From assembly GCF_028288465.1 (NCBI RefSeq), contig NZ_JAQBNR010000051.1:1-64000 (forward strand): a stretch of 64,000 nucleotides of DNA, read 5' to 3'. Of the stretch, positions 15,336 through 23,494 are shown piece after piece. The position numbers and the translations under genes are program-made. Below the pieces are notes generated by a model. That model saw only the letters and a list, made by a program, of their open reading frames with translations. It was not told the DNA's origin and made no database searches. The stretch is from Ferruginibacter sp. Lineage in GTDB: Bacteria > Bacteroidota > Bacteroidia > Chitinophagales > Chitinophagaceae. Position 1 is the first letter of the stretch, and every line of letters starts with the position of its first letter.

Positions 15336-16001
15336 ATGGAGAATAATCAACCTATTGACATACTTGACTCTGTAGTTTCAGAAACTCTGACTGAAATCAG
15401 TACCGAAATTCTAGAAGCTGGTATTGATCAGTTAATAGAAAATGAGTTACTTAAGGACATTCCTATTCTTGGTATCGGTTATAAAACATATAATCTTGCG
15501 AAAAAAATTACTGAACATTTCTTAATCAAAAAGATTTTAAAATTCTTATTTCACTTAAAAGATATTTCGCAAGACAAACGAGAGAAATTTATTAAGGAAC
15601 TAGAAAAAAAGAAGCAATCTAAAACCGTAAGCGAGAAACTGCTTATAGCCCTAAATAGACTTGATGATCTAAATAAAGCCGATATAATCGGCAAGCTATT
15701 CAAAGCACTAATTGAGAACGACATAACACAAGAAGAATTTTTTAGACTTTCATCTTACGTAGATCATGCATATATTGATGATTTAATTGGACTCAAGCAA
15801 AATGAACAACCATATGGAGTTCCTTACAGTATAAAAGAAAATTTAGCTCAAGTAGGATTCTTTACAAGGATAATTAAAGACAACAGAGCTCAAGAAGAGT
15901 ATATACAAAAAATGACAGATTCTTCAAGGCATAAAATCGCTCCTACTTTTGAATATAAAATCAACAAGTTTGGCGAGTTGCTATTGAAATTTGGATTATA
16001 A
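15336..16001 (+). CDS. Cytoplasmic orphan protein, unknown function
   Basis: About 221 residues from ATG 15336 (MENNQPIDILDSVV); the upstream extension to 15270 is poor coding sequence. No signal peptide. A central hydrophobic stretch (KDIPILGIGYKTYNLAKKI, then LIKKILKFLFHL) could be a membrane-associating helix pair. Next come a Lys/Glu-rich helix, a Leu-rich segment (LLIALNRLDDLNKADIIGKL), and DITQEEFFRLSSYV. The order of segments is reminiscent of small uncharacterised proteins scattered on mobile DNA, but I cannot name a family. AT-rich, preceded by CGTTAGCAGAAC. It is convergent with the LytTR regulator. Confidence 0.65.
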   Translation: MENNQPIDILDSVVSETLTEISTEILEAGIDQLIENELLKDIPILGIGYKTYNLAKKITEHFLIKKILKFLFHLKDISQDKREKFIKELEKKKQSKTVSEKLLIALNRLDDLNKADIIGKLFKALIENDITQEEFFRLSSYVDHAYIDDLIGLKQNEQPYGVPYSIKENLAQVGFFTRIIKDNRAQEEYIQKMTDSSRHKIAPTFEYKINKFGELLLKFGL

Positions 16002-16051
16002 CTTCTGCTAACATGAACATATTTATACTATTGGGGCTTGACCAACTAACA

Positions 16052-16747
16052 TCAACTAAAAGCTATTTTTTCAATTGCTGAAATATAAGCGGCGCCAATT
16101 GGAAGCTCTGTTTGCTTTATCCAGATACTTTTTCTATCCATTTTTTGAATGTGTTTTTTTGATACGATATAAGAGCGGTGAACCCTTATAAAATCGGAAG
16201 CAGGCAATAAAGCTTCTGTTTCACTCATAGTGAGGCGGGAGGCAATTTTACGGTTCTCTAAAACAAACTGCATGTAATTGCCGCTGCTTTCTGCATACAG
16301 AATAGTCTCCGGTTCCACTTTGATCATTTCGTAACCACTCTTAATAAAAATGGCTGTTGGTTCCTGTGATGGCGCAATGGTTTTATTTCTCAGTAGAAAT
16401 TGTTCATTGGCTTTATTACAGGCTTTTAAAAAGCGGGCCAGCGAAAAAGGCTTTAGTAAGTAATCAATCGCATCCAGTTCAAAACTCTGTACCGCATGCT
16501 CGCTGTAGGCGGTAGTAAATATAACCATCGGCGGGTTGGAGAGGGATTTCAACAAATCAATCCCCGAAATATCCGGCATTTTAATATCCAGAAAAATAAG
16601 ATCCACTTTTTCTTTCTGTAAATATTCAATTGCTTTAAATGCATTGGTAAAAGTAGCTGCCAGGTCAATAAATGAAATTTTGGAGGAAAGGCTTTTGACC
16701 ACTTCCAGTGCGATGGGTTCATCATCTATGGCGATTGCTGTAAGCAT
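16052..16747 (-). CDS. LytTR-family response regulator
   Basis: 231-residue cytoplasmic regulator. Receiver domain 1-115 has the acidic pocket Asp8-Asp9, the phospho-acceptor Asp54 in LIFLDIKMPDISGIDLL, Thr in VIFTTAYSEHAV and the conserved Lys in DYLLKPF. The C-terminal LytTR DNA-binding domain (about 130-231) has FIKSGYEMIKV, ILYAESSGNYMQF and RVHRSYIVSKKHIQ. Its start is 2 bp from the stop of the serine hydrolase, so the two are translationally coupled. The LytS-type kinase two genes upstream is the likely partner. Confidence 0.95.
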   Translation of the reverse strand: MLTAIAIDDEPIALEVVKSLSSKISFIDLAATFTNAFKAIEYLQKEKVDLIFLDIKMPDISGIDLLKSLSNPPMVIFTTAYSEHAVQSFELDAIDYLLKPFSLARFLKACNKANEQFLLRNKTIAPSQEPTAIFIKSGYEMIKVEPETILYAESSGNYMQFVLENRKIASRLTMSETEALLPASDFIRVHRSYIVSKKHIQKMDRKSIWIKQTELPIGAAYISAIEKIAFS

Positions 16748-16749
16748 GT

Positions 16750-18105
16750 TTACTTTATTTTATTCGCATATTTTGTTACGCCCTTTTGTAAAATCTTTAA
16801 GCCTTTTACTTCGCCTGCAGCATCTATATCAATAGTCACTTTTAAGTCTTCATCATGCTCATCATAAAAATATATAGCACTCAAAGGATGCAACAGTGAT
16901 GTTGGTCCCGGATGCCCGTCCCTTTTTGGTTGAGCAATCAATATTCCATCACCTGCAGTTACATCCACCGTTAAATGTATTTCTTCTATGGTATAAGTGC
17001 CGATATATTTCTTTAAAACCGCTGGCTCAATGGCAACTGGTATTAGTTTGACCGGTATGCTGTATGGCTGATGATATAACACAGCAAGCAGTTTATCCGT
17101 TATATGCATCACCTCTCCTGTTGAACCACTTTTATTGCTAAGCAAAACAACGCAAATATCATCCTCCGGTATTCTTGCAAAATTACTTCCGAAGCCTGAG
17201 ATAGAACCACTATGCGACACCATCTTTCTGCCATACACAGAATCTATTTGCCAGCCATAACCATAATTATGCAAAGCGCAGGGCGTATAAGCTTTATCCA
17301 TCCACTTTTTATTTACAACTTTATACGCCTGCAAACCAAGATGCCATTTATACATATCTGTTACTGTTGAGTAAATTGCCCCCGCACCAAAGGGACCTGT
17401 AGAGTCTGTGATGTCAGCAGGTTGACGGGAAGAGCCCATTAAAAAATCATAGCCGGTCGCTTTTTTATCACGGGCAACATGTATAAAATCGAAGCCGCTG
17501 TTGTTCATTTTCAATGGTGTAAAAATGTATTTCCTCACTGCCTGCCAGTAACTCATGCCTGACACTTGTTGAATAATGTAACTCAATAGTACATAGCCTG
17601 AATTACTGTAGTGCCAATCCGTTCCGGGTGCAAAATCAGGTTTTAATCTTTCAAAATACTGCACCGTTTTTAGTTCCTCAGCTGTATTAATGGAAGAGTC
17701 TTCTTCTGTAAAATTTCTTAGTCCTGAAGTATGTGTGAGTAAATGTTCTACGGTAATAACATCGCCATTGGGGAAATCCCTGTAATACTTACTGAGCTTA
17801 TCATTCAATGCCATTTTATGTAACTCTACCAGCTTTAAAATAACTGCTGAAGTAAACTGTTTTGTGACAGATGCTACCTGAAATCTTGTGCTGACATCAT
17901 TGGTACTTTTATCCTCCGCGTTTTTTATGCCATACCCTTTTTGCAGTAAGATTTTACCATGCTGTGCTACCAGTACAGCACCATTAAACCTGCCCACGCT
18001 TGTAAAAGCAGTCATTAGCTCGTCTAATTTTCTGACTGTAGAATCCTGTGCAAATACAACTTGCGTCAATGCTACTGCAAGGGCAAATACAACTATTTTT
18101 TTCAT
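16750..18105 (-). CDS. Serine hydrolase of the class C beta-lactamase/DD-peptidase fold
   Basis: 451-residue exported protein with signal peptide (MKKIVVFALAVALTQVVFA, then QDS). Catalytic signatures are all present: SxxK as SVTK in FQVASVTKQF, YxN as YSN in WHYSNSGYVLLSY, and HSG (KTG equivalent) in MVSHSGSISGFGSN. A C-terminal beta-rich domain of about 100 residues follows, as in many Bacteroidota members. The substrate (peptidoglycan peptide, ester or D-amino-acid compound) cannot be told. It lies between the kinase and the regulator genes of a LytS/LytR pair, 2 bp upstream of the regulator. Confidence 0.92.
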   Translation of the reverse strand: MKKIVVFALAVALTQVVFAQDSTVRKLDELMTAFTSVGRFNGAVLVAQHGKILLQKGYGIKNAEDKSTNDVSTRFQVASVTKQFTSAVILKLVELHKMALNDKLSKYYRDFPNGDVITVEHLLTHTSGLRNFTEEDSSINTAEELKTVQYFERLKPDFAPGTDWHYSNSGYVLLSYIIQQVSGMSYWQAVRKYIFTPLKMNNSGFDFIHVARDKKATGYDFLMGSSRQPADITDSTGPFGAGAIYSTVTDMYKWHLGLQAYKVVNKKWMDKAYTPCALHNYGYGWQIDSVYGRKMVSHSGSISGFGSNFARIPEDDICVVLLSNKSGSTGEVMHITDKLLAVLYHQPYSIPVKLIPVAIEPAVLKKYIGTYTIEEIHLTVDVTAGDGILIAQPKRDGHPGPTSLLHPLSAIYFYDEHDEDLKVTIDIDAAGEVKGLKILQKGVTKYANKIK

Positions 18106-18159
18106 GTTCTTGTTAAGTTTAAATATGATGGTTGCTTTAACGACGCAGCATTTTTTTTG

Positions 18160-18212
18160 AGCCGGGCCTTGTTACTACTATCGAGCTTCGGTGGCGTCAC
18201 ACACTTGTACCT
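18160..18212 (-). repeat. GTGCGACGC dispersed repeat copy
   Basis: On the minus strand it reads GTACAAGTGTGTGACGCC, then CCGAAGCTCG, and ends in GGCCCGGC. This follows the order of the other copies (GTACAAGTGTGCGACGC ... GCTT ... GCCCGG). It lies between the kinase gene and the serine hydrolase. Confidence 0.65.
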
Positions 18213-18229
18213 GCTGTTATCTTTTGATC

Positions 18230-19816
18230 TTATGGCTGAATGGATAGTTGCACAAAAAACTCTTTGCCCTCTCCGTTCGCTGTAATAGTGTGTTTGCCGG
18301 GGTAGATCAGTTTCAACCGTTGCAGCACATTTTTAAAACCAATACCTGACTTTTCTTTTTCAGGATCGTCCTGCTGCCGGAAATGCATGCTGTTGCGTAC
18401 AGAAAAAATAATTTCTTTTTCATTGCAGGCGAGGTTAATTTTTATCCATGATTTTTCCGTGAGACTGATGCCATGTTTAAACGCATTTTCAACAAAAGGA
18501 ATCAGCAGCATGGGGGCTATTTTGTGGTGACAGTTTTGTTCACTGATATTATCTTCAATAATAATTTCCGGAGATGATTGGGTACGCAATTTTTGAAGCG
18601 CTATATAATTATTGAGGTAATCAATTTCCCGGTTCATGTCAATCCGGTCGAGGTTGTTTTCGTGCAGCATAAAACGCATCATATCTCCCAATTGCTGAAT
18701 GCCGGTGGCAGTGCGGTCTGCCTTTTCCTGCAGGGCGGCACCATACAGGGTATTGAGCACATTAAACAGAAAGTGCGGGTTAATCTGCGATCGCAAAAAT
18801 TGCAGATCGGCTGTTGATTTTACCAGGGCTTTTTGTGCACCTACGAGTGCCAATATTTTATCTTTCTTTTGCTGATAAACCAGCCAGGTAACAGGTGTTA
18901 TAACCAATAATTGCGTGGCCCAACCGATGATAAAAACGCTGATATGATCTGTGGGAAAAGCCAAAGGAAAAGGCAGGGTGAATAAAAAGGTTGTTATCAG
19001 CAAGCGGTTAATGACTGGTCTCGCAAAAAATGACCCCTCACCTTTAAGTGGAAAAAGCCAATAGGTATTGCTCATAAAAACCAGGAACAGCGGGATAACC
19101 AGCGAAAAAAAGGCTATGACAAACCTGCCACCATGCACCAGGTTAAACGAAACCAGGAAGAACGGCACCAAAAAAATCTGAATTAAAAAAACGGTTACCT
19201 GGTTACAAATAAAGGTGCGGAACGCCCGCCTGCCGGAAAATTCTTCAATAGCATTAATTACTGATTCACGAACGAAAGCATACAGCAAATAAGCACCCAA
19301 TAAAAAAGCAATCATTGCATAACCGCCCCAAATATTCAGCTGGGAGTTGGGATTGTTTTTATTAAAAAAGATGGAAAATCCGGGGTAATGAAATTGCCAC
19401 TCATGACTTAAATAGACGGCCGCGTTGTAAGCCGTACCAAGCAACAAAACAATCAAAACAAATTGTACTATCAGCCACAATACTTTTTTTAATATTTTTC
19501 CGGCAAGTGCGTAGATTATTATTTTTTTGAGCGAGACTGTTATTTGGGCCGTGCCAGCCTCCAACTTTTTTGGCGAGGTTAAACGCGGAATTGTTACCAG
19601 GTTTAAAAAAAGGTATGTACAATATAGCAACAGCGCTACGCCAATATCCGGCAATAACACATTGCGGAATAAATTAAACGGCACATGGTTATTGATAAAG
19701 GGCCCGGCATATTGCTGCCATGCTGTGTTACGCATGCGCCACACATAACCGCCCAGCAGCATCGCGGCAGCCATGGTTACAAATATCATTTCGTGCTGGC
19801 GCCATCTTACTTTCAT
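18230..19816 (-). CDS. LytS-type sensor histidine kinase
   Basis: 528-residue inner-membrane kinase. The first ~330 residues hold about eight transmembrane helices with no recognisable extracellular sensor domain. The His_kinase domain begins with the phospho-acceptor motif SQINPHFLFNVLNTL. The HATPase region has PFVENAFKHGIS as the N box and SGIGFKNVLQRL as the G box. Such kinases lack the usual HisKA dimer domain and pair with LytTR regulators, here the one at 16052-16747. ATG 19816 follows an ordinary leader. The kinase is 124 bp upstream of the serine hydrolase, with a dispersed repeat in the gap. Confidence 0.92.
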   Translation of the reverse strand: MKVRWRQHEMIFVTMAAAMLLGGYVWRMRNTAWQQYAGPFINNHVPFNLFRNVLLPDIGVALLLYCTYLFLNLVTIPRLTSPKKLEAGTAQITVSLKKIIIYALAGKILKKVLWLIVQFVLIVLLLGTAYNAAVYLSHEWQFHYPGFSIFFNKNNPNSQLNIWGGYAMIAFLLGAYLLYAFVRESVINAIEEFSGRRAFRTFICNQVTVFLIQIFLVPFFLVSFNLVHGGRFVIAFFSLVIPLFLVFMSNTYWLFPLKGEGSFFARPVINRLLITTFLFTLPFPLAFPTDHISVFIIGWATQLLVITPVTWLVYQQKKDKILALVGAQKALVKSTADLQFLRSQINPHFLFNVLNTLYGAALQEKADRTATGIQQLGDMMRFMLHENNLDRIDMNREIDYLNNYIALQKLRTQSSPEIIIEDNISEQNCHHKIAPMLLIPFVENAFKHGISLTEKSWIKINLACNEKEIIFSVRNSMHFRQQDDPEKEKSGIGFKNVLQRLKLIYPGKHTITANGEGKEFFVQLSIQP

Positions 19817-20004
19817 CGTGTTGTATTTTAAACAAAAGTAAGCTCCGGGTAGAAGGCCTTACAGGCAATGTGACGGAACCTGCAAAAAATGTGATGGGAA
19901 GCGCAACCAATAAATTATTTGTTACGAAATGAAGCTATCAAAAGGAAAAATAAAACAGTATTCAGAAATGTAAAACAATAGATAGATCATAAATAGCCAG
20001 CCAA

Positions 20005-20646
20005 CTATAGGTTATCGGCCAGTAGCGCCAGAAATTTATTGCGGCTGATCATACCAGCGCCCAGGCTTTCTAAATGCGCTGTGTAAACCTGGCAATCTAT
20101 TAAGGCCACCTTTTCTTTTTGCAACTGGCGTACATAATTTATAAATGCAAATTTGCTGGCATTGCTTTGTTTGCTGAACATACTTTCACCAAAAAAAACA
20201 TTGCCAAGGCGAATACCATACAATCCTCCTACAAGTTCACCGTTTATCCATGCTTCTGCGCTGTGTGCAAAGCCTTGCTCATGCAATTGCGTATAGGCGT
20301 GCTCGATAGCTGGTGTAATCCAGGTGCCTTCCTGCTCCTTGCGGGTGATGGTTTTACAGTTTTGTACTACTTTGGTAAAAGCCCGGTTAATCGTAAAACG
20401 AAAAGTGCCATTGTTGAGCACTGATTGCATGCTTTTTGTTACACGTAATTTTTCAGGAAATAATACAAACCTTGGGTCGGGGCACCACCATACAATGGGT
20501 TCGCCTTCACTGTACCAGGGAAATATGCCGCTGCGGTAAGCCAGTAATAATCTTTCCATGCTAAGATCGCCGCCAATGGCAATGATTCCTTCAGGGGTAG
20601 CTGTTTCAACAGGAGGAAATATGAGCTTATCATTTAAAACAACCAT
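20005..20646 (-). CDS. aat: Leucyl/phenylalanyl-tRNA-protein transferase
   Basis: 213-residue cytoplasmic enzyme that adds Leu or Phe from aminoacyl-tRNA to proteins with N-terminal Arg or Lys, marking them for ClpAP through ClpS. Signature motifs: FPP at 11-13, EGIIAIGGDLS, YRSGIFPWYSEGEPIVWWCP (split around residue 45), DPRFVL, and the C-terminal EGTWIT, GELVGGLYGIRLG, FFGESMFS and DCQ. Length is normal. The clpS gene lies about 230 bp upstream on the same strand, so both N-degron components are side by side. Confidence 0.97.
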   Translation of the reverse strand: MVVLNDKLIFPPVETATPEGIIAIGGDLSMERLLLAYRSGIFPWYSEGEPIVWWCPDPRFVLFPEKLRVTKSMQSVLNNGTFRFTINRAFTKVVQNCKTITRKEQEGTWITPAIEHAYTQLHEQGFAHSAEAWINGELVGGLYGIRLGNVFFGESMFSKQSNASKFAFINYVRQLQKEKVALIDCQVYTAHLESLGAGMISRNKFLALLADNL

Positions 20647-20716
20647 AGTACAAAGATAAAATTTGTACTCTCCAATCGAACTCCCGCTGGTAAAATAAAA
20701 TTGTTTCAGCCGGTAC

Positions 20717-20797
20717 GCTTCGGTTAAAGTTGCCCAATGGTATGCGGTAAAAGAGGGCGATGCAACGATGTTCAGCAGCGCTCTTAGCCCGGACCAG
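20717..20797 (+). repeat. GTGCGACGC dispersed repeat copy, long form
   Basis: Order: GCTTCGGTTAAAGTTGCCC, AATGGTATGCGGTAAAAG, AGGGCGATGCAACGATG, then TTAGCCCGGACCAG. The first ~65 bp match the minus strand of 52036-52100 nearly base for base, and the end matches 23368-23416 and 32347-32398. It lies between clpS and aat. Confidence 0.75.
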
Positions 20798-20854
20798 TAA
20801 AGTTAATGATTTGTTGATGTATACTCTTTGACAGGAAGTCGGGGCTTCAAATAA

Positions 20855-20878
20855 CTCCCCTTCAGGGGAAGGGGGCTA
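20855..20878. repeat. CCCCTTCAGGGG palindromic repeat
   Basis: CTCCCCTTCAGGGGAAGG forms a short hairpin 3' of clpS and is related to the elements at 4139-4253. Confidence 0.5.
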
Positions 20879-21172
20879 CCCTGCAATCACTTCAATCGTA
20901 GCACCGATGCCGCGTTCTGTAATGGCGTCACACATTGGTTTCAGGTAGTCGTAACTACCGTCTTTAACCGCATATTTTCCTTTGCTGTCGATGATGATAG
21001 CGCACTGCTCGGCCTGTTCGGGCGAATGGCCGCAAATGTCTACAAGGGTTTCTATTACCCAGTCGAAACTATTTACTTCATCGTTCCATACCACCAGGCT
21101 ATGGTAGGCATCCAGTTCGGTGAGTACGTCCACCTCTTCTTTAAATTTAGTATGGTTATTTGTAGTTGTCAT
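20876..21172 (-). CDS. clpS: ClpS adaptor for N-end-rule degradation
   Basis: 98-residue adaptor that delivers proteins with Leu, Phe, Tyr or Trp at the N-terminus to the ClpA/ClpC unfoldase. It shows the ClpS core: LVVWNDEVNSFDWVIETL (binding-pocket Asn-Asp and the following helix), then CGHSPEQAEQCAIIIDSKGK and a C-terminal strand ending ATIEVIAG. The unstructured N-terminal ~20 residues are normal. Its neighbour aat creates such N-degrons. Confidence 0.95.
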   Translation of the reverse strand: MTTTNNHTKFKEEVDVLTELDAYHSLVVWNDEVNSFDWVIETLVDICGHSPEQAEQCAIIIDSKGKYAVKDGSYDYLKPMCDAITERGIGATIEVIAG

Positions 21173-21309
21173 GCTTTCACTGCAAAAATAAGCTGAAATT
21201 TTGAAAACGGGTATGAATGCGGTGCAACATAATCCACAGTTATTTTGTCATGGATGTATAGAAGAAGGAGTATCTGGCGTTATTAATCCTTCACCCTTAT
21301 AAACCAACT

Positions 21310-23337
21310 ATGCTGCGGTCATCAAAAAAAAACAAGGAGGCATTGCCAAAGGCAGAAAAGCAGCAGGCGATTGTGTTGCCCTTGCATTCCGCCAACCGCA
21401 GCCTCGATTTTTTGGTTGAGCTGATTGACACCATCCGCCCCGACAGCGCCAAAGACATTGAACAAGCTACCCTGCGTTTTAAGGCATTGTTATACCAGAT
21501 GAGCCAGGACAGGAGTTCGCTCTTTTCCATGCGCAAAGCCCTGCTGACGCAGTTTCTAAAAACAAATATTGTAAATGCATTAACTGAAAGCGGCATTGTA
21601 AGCAGCAGGGGTTTCGTGCAGGAACTCAGGGGGAAAATTTTGCATAAGATATTGCCCGAATTGCAAACACCCGATAATTTCCTGTATGTCATCAACCGTA
21701 TATTTTATAAAAAAAGAGATCATATATGGGTAGACGGCATTGACAATGATTTATGGATACAGTTTTTTGAGATACTGGGCATACAGATCAACATGACGGA
21801 ACCTGCGCTGATAAGCCAGCTGCAGCGTTCCTTACAAATATTGAGTCACCGTATCACCACCCTGGGCCTTGAAAAAGAAATTACGCAACGATATGAAAAT
21901 ATTGAAAATGCTATTTTCCCTTTTTTAGAACAAACCCGGCTGGTGAATGAATACCTGCACCTGCAAAACAGCGCTGCCAGCCTGGACACGCAACGGCTTT
22001 TACTCGCCAATATTACAGAGGCCCTGCACAATTGCAATCAAACCATTCAGTGGATAAGAGAGCAGCGGATAGCTTACGGCACGAGCCTGGCGCAAACCTT
22101 TATCATTACCCGCTTGCAGCAGCAGGTTGACAGGTTATTCATCATACTGGACGTGCTGGACATGGATAATTCCTTCAATACAGAACGGTTTGTTGCCTAT
22201 TTTAAAACGGTTGTACACAACGAAAGCCGCAAGAATTCTATCCGCGAATTTTTGAGTGAAAACACAGGTTACCTTGCTTACCAGATTGCCGAACATGGTG
22301 GCCGAACCGGCGAAAAATTTATTACCACCACCCGAAAAGATTTCTGGCGCATGTTTAAAAGCGCTGCCGGCGGCGGTATTATTATTTCTTTTATCGGTGT
22401 TATAAAAAACCTGCTCTCAAAAATTACCATGGCCCCCTTCTGGCATGGCTTTTTGTACAGCACCAACTATTCACTGGGCTTTATTTTAATACAGGATACG
22501 GGTTCAACGCTGGCTACCAAACAGCCCGCCTATACCGCCAATAATGTGGCGAGTTCGTTTGACGCACAAAAAATTGGTGAGCAACCCGACCTTAGAAACC
22601 TGGCCATTACAATTGGTAAGGTAAGCCGCACGCAGCTGGCATCCTTTACCGGAAACCTCATTGTTGTATTTCCGCTTACCTATCTTTTAGCGTGGCTATT
22701 TTTCCAGGCCACCGGTGTAAAAATTGCCGAAGGCACAGCAGCGCACCAGTTGCTGGAGCAGCAGCAACCTTTGCATAGCTTGGCCTGGCTGTATGCCTGC
22801 TTTACCGGTTTCTTTTTATTTGCCAGCGGTTTAATTGCAGGGTATGTGGAAAATTATGTGGTGTACGGAAGAATCGCCGAACGCCTGCGCAACCTGGCTT
22901 CTTTTAAAAATAGTTTTGGCGAAAAACGGCGGTATAAAATTGTGCATTATGTAGAGAACAACCTCGGTTCGCTGATGGGCAATATTTCGCTTGGTTTCTT
23001 TTTGGGAATGGCCGGCTTTATAGGAAAAACATTTGGTATCCCCTTCGATATCCGCCACATTACTATTTCGGCAGCCAACTCTGCCATCGGCTTTTTTGGT
23101 CTGGATCACCAGGTGACAGCCAAAGAAATATGGTACACTTTCATTGGTGTGATGGGTATTGGGTTTTTAAATTTTGCTGTAAGTTTTGGCCTGGCATTTT
23201 TGGTGGCGGTAAAAAGCCGTGGCATTCATTTAAAAGATTACCCGCAATTTCTAGGCATTCTGTGGCGCTATATAAAAAAATACCCGCAGGATTTTGTAAG
23301 AGCGCCGGGGTTTCGCACTGCTGCGCATTTGAAATAA
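21310..23337 (+). CDS. COG4389-type membrane protein (annotated elsewhere as site-specific recombinase)
   Basis: 675-residue protein. The first ~350 residues are soluble and helical (QELRGKILHKILPE, HIWVDGIDNDLWIQFFEILG). The second half has several strongly hydrophobic segments: IIISFIGVIKNLLS, LIVVFPLTYLLAWLFF, LYACFTGFFLFASGLIAGY, GNISLGFFLGMAGF and GIGFLNFAVSFGLAFLVAV. This matches the family often named after the Neisseria gcr product. There is no tyrosine- or serine-recombinase active site that I can see and the protein is clearly membrane embedded, so the recombinase name is doubtful. Single gene, convergent with the DUF922-like gene. Confidence 0.75.
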   Translation: MLRSSKKNKEALPKAEKQQAIVLPLHSANRSLDFLVELIDTIRPDSAKDIEQATLRFKALLYQMSQDRSSLFSMRKALLTQFLKTNIVNALTESGIVSSRGFVQELRGKILHKILPELQTPDNFLYVINRIFYKKRDHIWVDGIDNDLWIQFFEILGIQINMTEPALISQLQRSLQILSHRITTLGLEKEITQRYENIENAIFPFLEQTRLVNEYLHLQNSAASLDTQRLLLANITEALHNCNQTIQWIREQRIAYGTSLAQTFIITRLQQQVDRLFIILDVLDMDNSFNTERFVAYFKTVVHNESRKNSIREFLSENTGYLAYQIAEHGGRTGEKFITTTRKDFWRMFKSAAGGGIIISFIGVIKNLLSKITMAPFWHGFLYSTNYSLGFILIQDTGSTLATKQPAYTANNVASSFDAQKIGEQPDLRNLAITIGKVSRTQLASFTGNLIVVFPLTYLLAWLFFQATGVKIAEGTAAHQLLEQQQPLHSLAWLYACFTGFFLFASGLIAGYVENYVVYGRIAERLRNLASFKNSFGEKRRYKIVHYVENNLGSLMGNISLGFFLGMAGFIGKTFGIPFDIRHITISAANSAIGFFGLDHQVTAKEIWYTFIGVMGIGFLNFAVSFGLAFLVAVKSRGIHLKDYPQFLGILWRYIKKYPQDFVRAPGFRTAAHLK

Positions 23338-23367
23338 TCTTTCTGTATCGCTATGTAATTTTTTTAT

Positions 23368-23416
23368 CCGGGCTAAGAAGCTTTGTGGTACTTCATTGGC
23401 GTCGCACACTTGTACA
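23368..23416 (-). repeat. GTGCGACGC dispersed repeat copy
   Basis: On the minus strand: GTACAAGTGTGCGACGCC, AATGAAGTACCACAAAGC, TTCTTAGCCCGGA. It lies between two convergent genes. Confidence 0.72.
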
Positions 23417-23494
23417 AAAATATATTAATGGGGCTTTGGTTTCCGCGGCGGAAATACTGATTGATAGCAGCAGCCAAATAATACGGCAGCAATA

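Noticed and set aside
21310..23337. COG4389-like gene as a mobile-element recombinase
   Set aside because: The protein is membrane embedded, lacks visible recombinase catalytic motifs, and no attachment sites or repeats flank it.
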